Shown here piece by piece: positions 57,466 to 64,000 of a stretch of DNA of 64,000 nt. This DNA comes from Bog-473 sp963836605 (lineage in GTDB: Bacteria; Actinomycetota; Acidimicrobiia; Acidimicrobiales; RAAP-2). The stretch covers positions 310,001 through 374,000 of the forward strand of contig CAWIKB010000009.1 in the NCBI GenBank assembly GCA_963836605.1, in the 5' to 3' direction. The notes beneath the pieces are model-generated. The model did no database searches, had not been told where the DNA came from, and saw only the letters and a program-made list of their open reading frames with translations. The translations under genes were made by a program, and so were the position numbers. Each line of letters opens with the position of its first letter. Position 1 is the stretch's first letter.

Positions 57466-59109
57466 ATGGCGAACACCGTGGGACGGGCCCCAGTTCGCTT
57501 CGAGCTGCGGCCGATCACCGGTGAGTTGGCGGCGCGGTACGTGGCCGAAGGGGCCTGGGACGACCGCTCGCTGGGCCAGTTCCTCTCCGATGCGTTGCTG
57601 ACCGACGCCACCCGCCGCTTGCGGATCTGGTCGCCTACGCAGCCCTACATCGGGACGGTCGGAGAGGTCTACGCCGACGCCCTGCGGGTGGCGGGCGGGC
57701 TGCGCGACCTCGGGATCGGGCCCGGCGACGTGGTGGCCTTCCAGCTCCCCAACTGGGTCGAGGCGGCCATCACCTTCTACGCCTGCGCCATGCTCGGCGT
57801 CACCCTCGTCCCCATCGTCCACTTCTACGGGCCCAAGGAAGTCGGGTTCATTCTGCGGCAGAGCCGCGCCCGCGCCCTGGTCATCGTCTCGGCCGTCGGG
57901 CCCCGTGACTATCTGGCCGAGCTGCGAACCATCAGAAGCGGGCTGGACAGCCTCGAGCACGTGATCGTGGTGGGCGACCGCACTGACGACGACGGCGTCC
58001 CGTTCGACGACCTGCGCCGGTCGACGCCCATCCCCGGGCCCCAGCCGGTGGACCCCGACGGCGCCGCGCTCATCGGGTACACGTCGGGGACCACGGCCGA
58101 ACCCAAGGGGGTGGTCCACACCCACCGCACCATCGGGTGCGAGGTGCGCCAGCTGACGGCCCACCAGTCCGAACGCGACCGGGCCAACCTCACCGGCGCC
58201 CCGGTGGGCCACGCCATCGGCATGCTGGCCGGGCTGCTCTGCCCGCTGGTGAGCGGGCGGCCCCTCTACCTCATCGACGGGTGGGACCCACCGACGGTGC
58301 TCGACGCCATGGTGGAGGAGGGCATCGGGGCCGGGAGCGGCTCCACCTACTTCTTCACCAGCCTGCTCGACAGCCCGGGTTTCGGACCGGAGCACGTCGA
58401 GCTCATGCGCTTCATCGGTCTGGGCGGTTCACCCATCCCCGACGCGGTGGCCGAGAGGGCGGACGACCTCGGGATCTCGCTGGTGCGCGCCTACGGCTGC
58501 ACCGAGCACCCCTCGGTCACCGGGTCCCAGCACGCGGACCCCAAGGAGAAGCGCATTCACACCGACGGCCGCCCGTTGGACTGGGTCGAGGTGCGCACCG
58601 TCGACGAGGACGGACGCGACGTCGGCGTCGGACGTCCCGGTGAGATTCTGACCCGGGGGCCCGATCGCTTCGCCGGCTACACCGATCCGGCGCTGACCGC
58701 GGCCGCCGTGGACGATGCCGGCTGGTTCCGGACCGGTGACGTGGGTGTGCTCGACCCCGAGGGCTACCTGACCATCACCGATCGGGTGAAGGACATCATC
58801 ATCCGGGGTGGGGAGAACGTCAGCGCGGCTGAGGTCGAGCAATTACTGGCCCACATGGACGGCGTGGCCGAGGTGGCGGTGGTGGCCGCCCCCGACGAGA
58901 AGTTCGGCGAGCACGGGTGCGCCTTCTTTCGTATGCAGGAGGGGACGCCCTCGCCCGACCTCGAGGCGGTGCGGGCCCATCTGGCCGCCGCCGGGTTGAC
59001 CCGGCAGAAGTGGCCCGAGGAGATCCGGTCGGTCGACGAGCTGCCGCGCACCCCCTCGGGCAAGGTGCAGAAGTTCGTCCTGCGCGATCGGTTGCGTAGC
59101 GGCGGCTGA
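57466..59109 (+). CDS. AMP-forming acyl-CoA synthetase (FadD type)
   Basis: A 547-residue adenylate-forming ligase. The phosphate loop YTSGTTAEPKG is at residues 205-215, the A5 region reads RAYGCTEHPSVTGS, WFRTGDVGVLDPEGYLTITDR covers A7-A8 with the ribose-binding Asp and hinge, and the C-terminal catalytic lysine is in TPSGKVQK. It makes acyl-CoA from a free acid, ATP and CoA. Sequence blocks resemble cyclohexanecarboxylate- and FadD3-type ligases. It is in an operon with the acyl-CoA dehydrogenase and ends at a strong hairpin. Confidence 0.93.
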   Translation: MANTVGRAPVRFELRPITGELAARYVAEGAWDDRSLGQFLSDALLTDATRRLRIWSPTQPYIGTVGEVYADALRVAGGLRDLGIGPGDVVAFQLPNWVEAAITFYACAMLGVTLVPIVHFYGPKEVGFILRQSRARALVIVSAVGPRDYLAELRTIRSGLDSLEHVIVVGDRTDDDGVPFDDLRRSTPIPGPQPVDPDGAALIGYTSGTTAEPKGVVHTHRTIGCEVRQLTAHQSERDRANLTGAPVGHAIGMLAGLLCPLVSGRPLYLIDGWDPPTVLDAMVEEGIGAGSGSTYFFTSLLDSPGFGPEHVELMRFIGLGGSPIPDAVAERADDLGISLVRAYGCTEHPSVTGSQHADPKEKRIHTDGRPLDWVEVRTVDEDGRDVGVGRPGEILTRGPDRFAGYTDPALTAAAVDDAGWFRTGDVGVLDPEGYLTITDRVKDIIIRGGENVSAAEVEQLLAHMDGVAEVAVVAAPDEKFGEHGCAFFRMQEGTPSPDLEAVRAHLAAAGLTRQKWPEEIRSVDELPRTPSGKVQKFVLRDRLRSGG

Positions 59110-59111
59110 GC

Positions 59112-59154
59112 GCCGGGACCGGAGGGTGCATCCCTCGTGGTGCCCGGTCCCGGC
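59112..59154. terminator. Nested bidirectional hairpin between convergent genes
   Basis: GCCGGGACCG (59112-59121) pairs with CGGTCCCGGC (59145-59154), and inside it GAGGG (59122-59126) pairs with CCCTC (59132-59136). It fills the whole gap between the acyl-CoA synthetase (ending 59109) and the minus-strand membrane protein (stop at 59154), so it can end transcription from both sides. Confidence 0.8.
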
Positions 59155-59951
59155 TACTCCACCGGGAGCGGCGACGCGGCGTCGGCCTCTATTTCCCGGA
59201 GCGCGTGCTCGATGGCGTGACGCGCCCGTTCGATCCCACTCCGGTCGAGCGCGCTGTCATTGGAGATGAGCGAGAGTCCGTCCAACGCGGCGTGGAGTTC
59301 GTTGGACATGGAGCGCACGCCGGCCCGGGCCTGGCCGAAGCGGCCCGGCCGGCAGGGGGCTTCGGGCTCTAGGGCTTCGGGATCCGGGGCATCCGGTTCC
59401 AGGCCATCGGCGAAGGCGTCTGGCGCGTCGCGGGGGTCAGGAGCGATGTAGAGGGCGGGGGCCCGGAGCAACCCGGGCGGGTGGTCGCCTTGTCCCACCA
59501 GCGCGTAGTACGCCGCCAGTGATCGGCGAATGGCCCGGTAGGCCAGCCAGAACATGAAGCCGGACAAGGGCAACTCGGCGAACACGGCGGTCACGATGGT
59601 CACCCAGTGGTCCCGGTTCCCCCATGAGGTGATCACGTCGAACCAGGCGTCGCAGAAGAGAAGGGTGCCGGCGATGATGGCCGTGACCAGCATGAGCTGC
59701 CGACGCTTCCAGGTGAGCCAGGCGAAGGAGGCCAGCACGACGCACAGAATGATGTCGAAGCCGATCCACAGCAGCGACCAGTGTCGGGCGTCGTAGCGAC
59801 GGGGCAGGGTGAGCCCGAGGAATATGGACCAGGGGACCATGCCGATGGCCGCGATGCCGACGGCCACGGCAATGAGGCGACCAACCCGGGCCGGGTTCGT
59901 CATGCGCGGGCGCGCCGGCTGTTGCGGCACCACGACGTCAGCGGTGGTCAT
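59154..59951 (-). CDS. Four-helix membrane protein, uncharacterised
   Basis: A 265-residue protein with four membrane helices: LIAVAVGIAAIGMVPWSIFLG, SLLWIGFDIILCVVLASFAWL, LMLVTAIIAGTLLFCDAWFDV and a fourth near SGFMFWLAYRAI. A long, acidic, Asp/Pro/Glu-rich cytoplasmic tail (about residues 175-265) follows. The helix pattern is familiar from actinobacterial hypothetical proteins; function unknown. GTGAGGA precedes the ATG (59951). It lies 10 bp downstream of the DMT transporter stop. Confidence 0.75.
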   Translation of the reverse strand: MTTADVVVPQQPARPRMTNPARVGRLIAVAVGIAAIGMVPWSIFLGLTLPRRYDARHWSLLWIGFDIILCVVLASFAWLTWKRRQLMLVTAIIAGTLLFCDAWFDVITSWGNRDHWVTIVTAVFAELPLSGFMFWLAYRAIRRSLAAYYALVGQGDHPPGLLRAPALYIAPDPRDAPDAFADGLEPDAPDPEALEPEAPCRPGRFGQARAGVRSMSNELHAALDGLSLISNDSALDRSGIERARHAIEHALREIEADAASPLPVE

Positions 59952-59961
59952 GCCCGGGTCC

Positions 59962-61014
59962 TCACCCTCTCGTCCCCGTGCTGGTCCGGGTTCGCTCCGG
60001 GATGCGGGGCCGCAAGGAAGGGAGTCGGGCCGGACCCGGCTGCTGGTCCCCGGGTACCCATGCGCTCGGTGGCTCCTCCGGCGGCACGTTGGGCGCGTCC
60101 ACGGTGGGGGTGTCCACGGTGGCGGTGTCCACGGTGGGGGCGGCCCCATCTTGGACGAGGGAACTCCGACTCAGCAGGATCACGCTGAGGATCACCAGAG
60201 AGGCAGCCAGCAGCTCCCCGGCGAAGACCAGCGGGTCGTGCTGCAAGCGCTCGCCGAAGAGCACCACGCCCAGCCCGCCGGCCACCAGCGGATCGACGAT
60301 GGTGAGACCGGGTTGGGACGCGGCCAGCGAGCCGGCCTGGAACGCGTTGGAGGCGAGGAACATGGCGGCCGCGCCCGAGAGCAACAGGACGTACGGCGAC
60401 CAGTTCGAGAAGACGCCGGCCGGGCCCTGCGGGAGATGGGCGCTCAACTCCTTGATGACGGCAGCCACGAAACCGAAGCCCACGGCGGCCGCGATGCCGA
60501 GCAACGCCGCCTTGCGCCCGGCGCTCGGCCGGAGCCCGCCCCGGCCCGGGAAGTAGGCCGCCGCGGCGAGAAGCGCGGCCAGGGCAAAGGTCGAGAGGCC
60601 GGCCAACACCCACATGGACGCCGACGCGTGCCCGTGACCTCCGTGGGGCCGGGCCAGTGACAACAACGCACCCAGGCCGATCACCATGCCCAGCGCGGAG
60701 ATCCAGTCCCGGCCGCGCACACGATGCCGGTCGTGCAGCGCGATCACCCCGAAGACGATGACCAGCTCAGTGGCGATGACCGGCTGGACCAGGCTCAGGC
60801 TGCCGACCCGTAGAGCGGCGACCTGGAAGACGAAGCCCAGGATCATGCAGGCGATGCCCAGGAACCAGACCGGACGGCGCAGGAGGTACCCGACCAGGCG
60901 GAGGTTGAAGCTCAGTTTCTCCGGCGCCGGTGCGGCCGCACGCCGTTGGGCCACCGAGGCCATTGCCGTGAAACCGCTGGCGGCGAGCGCCAGAAGAATC
61001 ACTTCGATGGTCAT
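59962..61014 (-). CDS. DMT-superfamily transporter (EamA-like)
   Basis: A 350-residue protein with nine or ten helices: ILLALAASGFTAMASVAQRRAA, LVQPVIATELVIVFGVIALHDR, FSNWSPYVLLLSGAAAMFLASNAFQ and GLTIVDPLVAGGLGVVLFGERL are the repeated EamA/DMT pattern. Drug/metabolite or cation export is the family range; substrate unknown. The cytoplasmic tail contains a TVDT repeat from 15-bp DNA repeats. GAGAGGTG precedes the ATG (61014). First of a two-gene operon. The 271-bp region upstream (61015-61285) shows no gene and no fold I can assign. Confidence 0.82.
   Translation of the reverse strand: MTIEVILLALAASGFTAMASVAQRRAAAPAPEKLSFNLRLVGYLLRRPVWFLGIACMILGFVFQVAALRVGSLSLVQPVIATELVIVFGVIALHDRHRVRGRDWISALGMVIGLGALLSLARPHGGHGHASASMWVLAGLSTFALAALLAAAAYFPGRGGLRPSAGRKAALLGIAAAVGFGFVAAVIKELSAHLPQGPAGVFSNWSPYVLLLSGAAAMFLASNAFQAGSLAASQPGLTIVDPLVAGGLGVVLFGERLQHDPLVFAGELLAASLVILSVILLSRSSLVQDGAAPTVDTATVDTPTVDAPNVPPEEPPSAWVPGDQQPGPARLPSLRPRIPERTRTSTGTRG
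60097..60141. repeat. 15-bp tandem repeat, three copies, in the DMT transporter tail
   Basis: GTCCACGGTGGNGGN at 60097-60111, 60112-60126 and 60127-60141. It is in frame on the minus strand and encodes three T-V-D-T/A-type pentapeptides in the transporter tail. Confidence 0.85.
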
Positions 61015-61285
61015 GCCTGCACCTCTCTTCCGGGCAGGAGAGCTTCCCTGGCGCTTACCTCGCTATCAAAATTCGCACGGCTAACCCCAAAGCTCCCAAG
61101 TTGCTCATTTTGGTCAACAGCACCGGTCGAAGAAATCTTCCCCAGATCGCTATCGAGACCGTGCCGCCGCGTGGGGGGTCGGGTATCTCGGCATGAGCGG
61201 CGACGCAGGGGGCTCCCGGATCGAATTTCGCCCCTGTCACGGTGAGGGAGTGACGCCCCAGCGTCGACCGTGCCCCCGGTCCCGC

Positions 61286-62641
61286 TTATGCCGGCTCGAT
61301 GACCCTCGTGGCCTTGTAGCCGGCGCGGGGAATGGTGCCCCGCTCCAGGATCTCGATGGTGGCCGTGACACCGAGCGAGGTGCGGATAGCGGCCTCGCAC
61401 CTGGCCTTGGCGCCGGTGCGGAGGCCGGGGTCTTCGCCGCCCACCTCGACGTTGACCACCAAGGGGGCGTCGCTGCCGTCGGGCCGGACGATCTGGTACT
61501 CGAGTGACGGTTCGCGCAGCACGTCGATGGCCCGGAGCACCGCCTCGACCTCACTTCCCTGGAACCGGGTGCCCTGGCATTCGAGGAGGTCCTTGAAGCG
61601 CCCGCCCCACAGGCCGCGGCTGGTGGTCTCCCCGCAGGGGCAGGGCTCGCGCAGAATGGCGCACGCCTCCTCGAGGTCGTAGCGCAGGAGGCCGTTGTCC
61701 CGGTCGAGCGTGGTGATGGTGAGGTTGCCCCACTCCCCGTCGGGCACTTCGAGTCCCGTGGCCGGGTCCACCGCCTGGACGACGGCCCAGTCCTCATGGA
61801 TGTGGGCGCCCGGGGACGCCCCACAGGGGCCGCCCACGAAGGAGTAGCACTCGGCCCCGCCGGTCATCAGCGGCATGCCGCCGCGTCCGAGGCCGAAGCC
61901 GATCGGTGCGCGCAGGCCCGTCAGGCCGGGGTCCTCGAGGGAGATACCGAGCTTGGACGCCACCTCGATGAAGCGACCGGTGGCGAAGCCCATGAAGGGG
62001 TGGTCGGGCCTGACCCTGGTCCAGAAGCGGACGGCCTGCTCGGCCAGCTCGTCGGTGTCGGGGGGCGGGACCCACACGCTGAGCATCCCGAAGTACTCAT
62101 AGGTCTGCTGCAGCATCGTGCCCCCGCCGTAGAGGTAGGCCGGGTGGGCATGGGTGATGATCTGGCCGGGCCGGTACCCCATGCGCCACCAATTGCGGGA
62201 GCCCGACTCGTACTCGATCCAGATGTCCTTGCGGGTCCACACGGTGATGGTGGGTTGACCCGTCGTCCCGGTCGAGGTGCCCAGGCGGACCGCGTGCCTC
62301 GGGTCGGTGAAGCGGTAGCTGCCCCAGGGCGGGGCCTCGGCTTCGGAATCGCGGAGGTCCTGCTTCCTGGTGGACGGGATCAGTGCCAGGTCGTCCACGC
62401 CCTTGACGTCATCGACGGAAGTGATGCCGGCGTCGCCCAGCTTGCGGGCGAACAGGGGCACCGGGGTCTCGAGGACGCGTCGGATCAGTTCACGGATCCG
62501 CTCGTCCTGGAGCTCCCGGCGTTGGGCGGGGTCCATGGCCTGTCGGGCCGGGTCCCACAACGTTTGATCGGTGGGGCGGGGGAGTGGGCCCAGGGTGTCC
62601 GGCCCGAAGGGTGCGGTCGAGACGGGGGCGGAACCTGACAT
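61286..62641 (-). CDS. Phenylacetate-CoA ligase-like adenylate-forming enzyme (PaaK type)
   Basis: A 451-residue PaaK-like ligase. GTSTGTTGQPTITVWTRKD is the ATP-binding loop, and GFGLGRGGMPLMTGGAEC with TLDRDNGLLRYDLEEAC covers A5-A8; the shorter C-terminal domain is typical of PaaK rather than FadD. It activates an aryl- or other carboxylic acid to CoA. The ATG at 62641 lies inside the operator 62634-62651, 7 nt after a TACACT, so the mRNA is probably leaderless. The next Met is at about residue 36 but would cut off the conserved LWDPARQ segment. Confidence 0.88.
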   Translation of the reverse strand: MSGSAPVSTAPFGPDTLGPLPRPTDQTLWDPARQAMDPAQRRELQDERIRELIRRVLETPVPLFARKLGDAGITSVDDVKGVDDLALIPSTRKQDLRDSEAEAPPWGSYRFTDPRHAVRLGTSTGTTGQPTITVWTRKDIWIEYESGSRNWWRMGYRPGQIITHAHPAYLYGGGTMLQQTYEYFGMLSVWVPPPDTDELAEQAVRFWTRVRPDHPFMGFATGRFIEVASKLGISLEDPGLTGLRAPIGFGLGRGGMPLMTGGAECYSFVGGPCGASPGAHIHEDWAVVQAVDPATGLEVPDGEWGNLTITTLDRDNGLLRYDLEEACAILREPCPCGETTSRGLWGGRFKDLLECQGTRFQGSEVEAVLRAIDVLREPSLEYQIVRPDGSDAPLVVNVEVGGEDPGLRTGAKARCEAAIRTSLGVTATIEILERGTIPRAGYKATRVIEPA

Positions 62642-62651
62642 GCGTGTCAGT
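62634..62651. promoter_or_regulatory. Palindromic operator, site 9 of 9, containing the PaaK-like start codon
   Basis: CCTGACA-TGCG-TGTCAGT. On the minus strand TACACT runs directly into GAC and the ATG follows 7 nt later within the right half-site, the same geometry as at 12918-12935. A repressor bound here would block -10, transcription start and start codon together. Confidence 0.74.
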
Positions 62652-62746
62652 GTACCGACGTGCCGCCGGATGGACCTTCGAGCACGAGCGGCATGAGGTC
62701 GAGGTCGGGCGGATCTGCAGGCGACATGCTCCAAACGGCAACGCGC

Positions 62747-63436
62747 TCACGCGCCCGCAGCGCGGCGCCCCCCGGACTCGACAGGGTGCGGTTGCGCCAC
62801 CTTTCGTGACGGACTGAGAAGGCGCGCTGCTTCGTGGGTGCGGGCGATCATGTGCGCCCGGGTGTCCCCTTCGCCATCGCTCATCACCCCGGCCGCGTGC
62901 TCGACGAAGATCCCCACCAACATGGCCCGCAGGAGGCGGGCCGCGGCGGGTGCCTCCGTCTCCGGATCGAGATCGGGTCGATGCTCGACCAGCCAGCTCT
63001 CCAACGACTGCTGGAAGCTTGTGAAGAGATCGAGACCCACCGCCCGAGCCGTCTCCTCCCCGCGGATGGCTTCGCCCACCATCAAGCGGACGAAGTCCTC
63101 GACGTCGAGCATGGCCAAGAGCATGTCGGCCAGCAGCGCAGCCAGCCTGGCGTCCGGGGAGGGGTCGGCCTCGGGCAGGGGTGCCTCCGCCACCACCGGG
63201 GAGAATCCGTGTTCCACCAGCACGGCCTCGAGCAGTTCCCGCTTGGAGGGGAAGTAGTGGTACAGCGAGGCCACGTTGAGATCCACCGCGGCCGCCAGAT
63301 CGCGCATGCTGGTGCCGTCGACGCCCCGCTGGGACATGAGCGAGAGAGCGATCTGCAGAATCCGTGACCTGGTCGAAGGTCCTTCCGACGGCTCCGGGTT
63401 CCCCACCTGCCCATTGTGGGGGTTCCTGAGCGCCAC
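62747..63436 (-). CDS. TetR-family transcriptional regulator
   Basis: A 229-residue TetR regulator. The helix-turn-helix region is TRSRILQIALSLMSQRGVDGTSMRDLAAAVDLNVASLYHYFPSKRELL (about residues 22-70); the C-terminal ligand domain follows. It is divergent from a cytochrome P450 gene and probably controls it from the element at 63465-63480, which is unlike the nine-site palindrome. GTG 63405 is an alternative start. Confidence 0.9.
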   Translation of the reverse strand: MALRNPHNGQVGNPEPSEGPSTRSRILQIALSLMSQRGVDGTSMRDLAAAVDLNVASLYHYFPSKRELLEAVLVEHGFSPVVAEAPLPEADPSPDARLAALLADMLLAMLDVEDFVRLMVGEAIRGEETARAVGLDLFTSFQQSLESWLVEHRPDLDPETEAPAAARLLRAMLVGIFVEHAAGVMSDGEGDTRAHMIARTHEAARLLSPSRKVAQPHPVESGGRRAAGA

Positions 63437-63464
63437 GTCGAACCCGGGCCTGCCCTCGCCTCCC

Positions 63465-63480
63465 TAACGAACGTTTGCTA
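63465..63480. promoter_or_regulatory. Imperfect palindrome in the TetR-P450 divergent promoter
   Basis: TAACGAACGTTTGCTA is an imperfect inverted repeat (12 of 16 positions symmetric) centred on AACGTT, overlapping a TATACA at 63479-63484 that could be a -10 for the P450. Likely operator for the adjacent TetR; AACGNNCGTT-like sites are common for this family. Confidence 0.5.
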
Positions 63481-63554
63481 TACATAGGCCCGGAAGCACA
63501 CGATCCTCTTCGTGTGCCCATGCATCTGCCCAGTGAAAAGGACGACAAAGACCC

Positions 63555-64000
63555 ATGGCGAAGACCGACACCTTTGAGGCAACGGCCGTTCCATTCGATC
63601 CCTTCGAGCTCAAGGACGTCGTCTCGGGCAAGATCCGGGATCCCTACCCACGCCTGCACGAGTTGCGCCGGCAGTCGCCCGTGCACTCCGGACCGGTCGA
63701 CGTCGGGGAAGGTGCCCAACCGTCGGACCCAAACCGACCCCCGCCGGTCACCGTGCTCGGCTTCGACGAGGTCGTCCAGGTCCTACGGGACAACGAGACC
63801 TACTCGTCAAGCGTCTATGAGGGTGTCATGGGCCTGGTGATGGGCCGCACCATCCTGCAGATGGATGAGCCCGAACACCGCGTGGCCCGCGCCATGGTCT
63901 CCTCGAGCTTCCGCTCCAAGGTCCTGGAGCGCTGGGAAGAAGGCCTGGTGGCCCGCGTGGTGAATGAACTCGTCGACACGTTCCGCGACCGCGGCCAGGC
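63555..64000 (+). CDS. Cytochrome P450, N-terminal part (continues past window)
   Basis: The frame opens at ATG 63555 and is still open at the end of the window, giving 148 codons. It reads as the N-terminal third of a bacterial class I P450: KIRDPYPRLHELRRQSPVH, then TVLGFDEVVQVLRDNETYSS and ILQMDEPEHRVARAMVSSSF, where the D-x-P-x-H-x-x-x-R motif of the C helix is clear. The heme-binding cysteine lies outside the window. Substrate unknown; the divergent TetR suggests induction by it. AAGGA lies some way upstream of the ATG. Confidence 0.9.
   Translation, partial: MAKTDTFEATAVPFDPFELKDVVSGKIRDPYPRLHELRRQSPVHSGPVDVGEGAQPSDPNRPPPVTVLGFDEVVQVLRDNETYSSSVYEGVMGLVMGRTILQMDEPEHRVARAMVSSSFRSKVLERWEEGLVARVVNELVDTFRDRGQ

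Noticed and set aside
61015..61285. Possible riboswitch in the leader of the DMT transporter
   Set aside because: I looked for guanidine, manganese and c-di-AMP riboswitch core motifs and saw none; only weak stems are present.
62490..63719. A 409-codon minus-strand frame covering the TetR-P450 region
   Set aside because: It overlaps the TetR gene in another frame and lacks any domain; the TetR frame has a clear helix-turn-helix.

Overview
The window is about 64 kb of high-GC, gene-dense DNA from an actinobacterium. Short intergenic gaps, many GTG and TTG starts, DUF222-HNH and SHOCT proteins, a threonine-rich membrane protein and a very large acyl-CoA gene complement suggest an uncultured or soil Acidimicrobiia-type lineage. 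That placement is inference; no rRNA, tRNA, phage, transposase or CRISPR is visible.

Layout. 1-5.1 kb: end of an SCP2-type thiolase, an acyl-CoA dehydrogenase and a MacB/FtsX-type ABC exporter. 5.4-6.6: DUF222-HNH protein. 6.8-14.4: aldehyde dehydrogenase, SDR, class II aldolase, RidA-like, PEP-mutase-like, VOC, Zn-alcohol dehydrogenase, ThuA-like and RraA-like genes. 14.5-16.4: a Fur-family regulator divergent from a nickel/cobalt permease that carries a frameshift. 16.5-21: hydroxyacid dehydrogenase, cupin, ureidoglycolate-lyase-like protein, thioesterase, SDR and a TetR regulator. 21-29.2: fused CoA-transferase, then a complete branched-chain-type ABC importer (with a fused LivH-LivM permease) ending in a thiolase. 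29.3-31.6: small membrane proteins. 31.6-42.8: two enoyl-CoA hydratases, ADP-forming acyl-CoA synthetase, SDR, a thiolase-fold protein lacking catalytic residues, rlmN, and an amidohydrolase. 42.9-46.3: Tat-exported phospholipase C-like protein, ClpP, an XRE regulator and a ClpP paralogue that has lost its catalytic triad. 46.3-53.5: AhpD-like protein, SDR and membrane/SHOCT proteins. 53.6-59.1: thiolase-like protein, two divergent acyl-CoA dehydrogenases and an acyl-CoA synthetase. 59.2-64: membrane proteins, PaaK-like ligase, TetR regulator and the start of a cytochrome P450.

How the genes fit together. Activating enzymes, dehydrogenases, hydratases, SDRs, thiolases and CoA-transferases together look like beta-oxidation-style breakdown of branched, alicyclic or steroid-like acids; the substrate is not shown. 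Nine promoter regions of these genes share an 18-bp palindrome with an invariant TGAC-N6-GTCA core. In five of them a TANNNT -10-like hexamer runs directly into the left half-site, and in two the start codon lies inside the palindrome. By eye I found no copy outside promoter regions. This looks like one local regulon, and the TetR gene at 20251-21018 is the best candidate for its regulator.

Two other notable themes are the ClpP / XRE / triad-less ClpP locus, and short tandem repeats whose unit contains the stop codon of the neighbouring gene, seen at seven genes.
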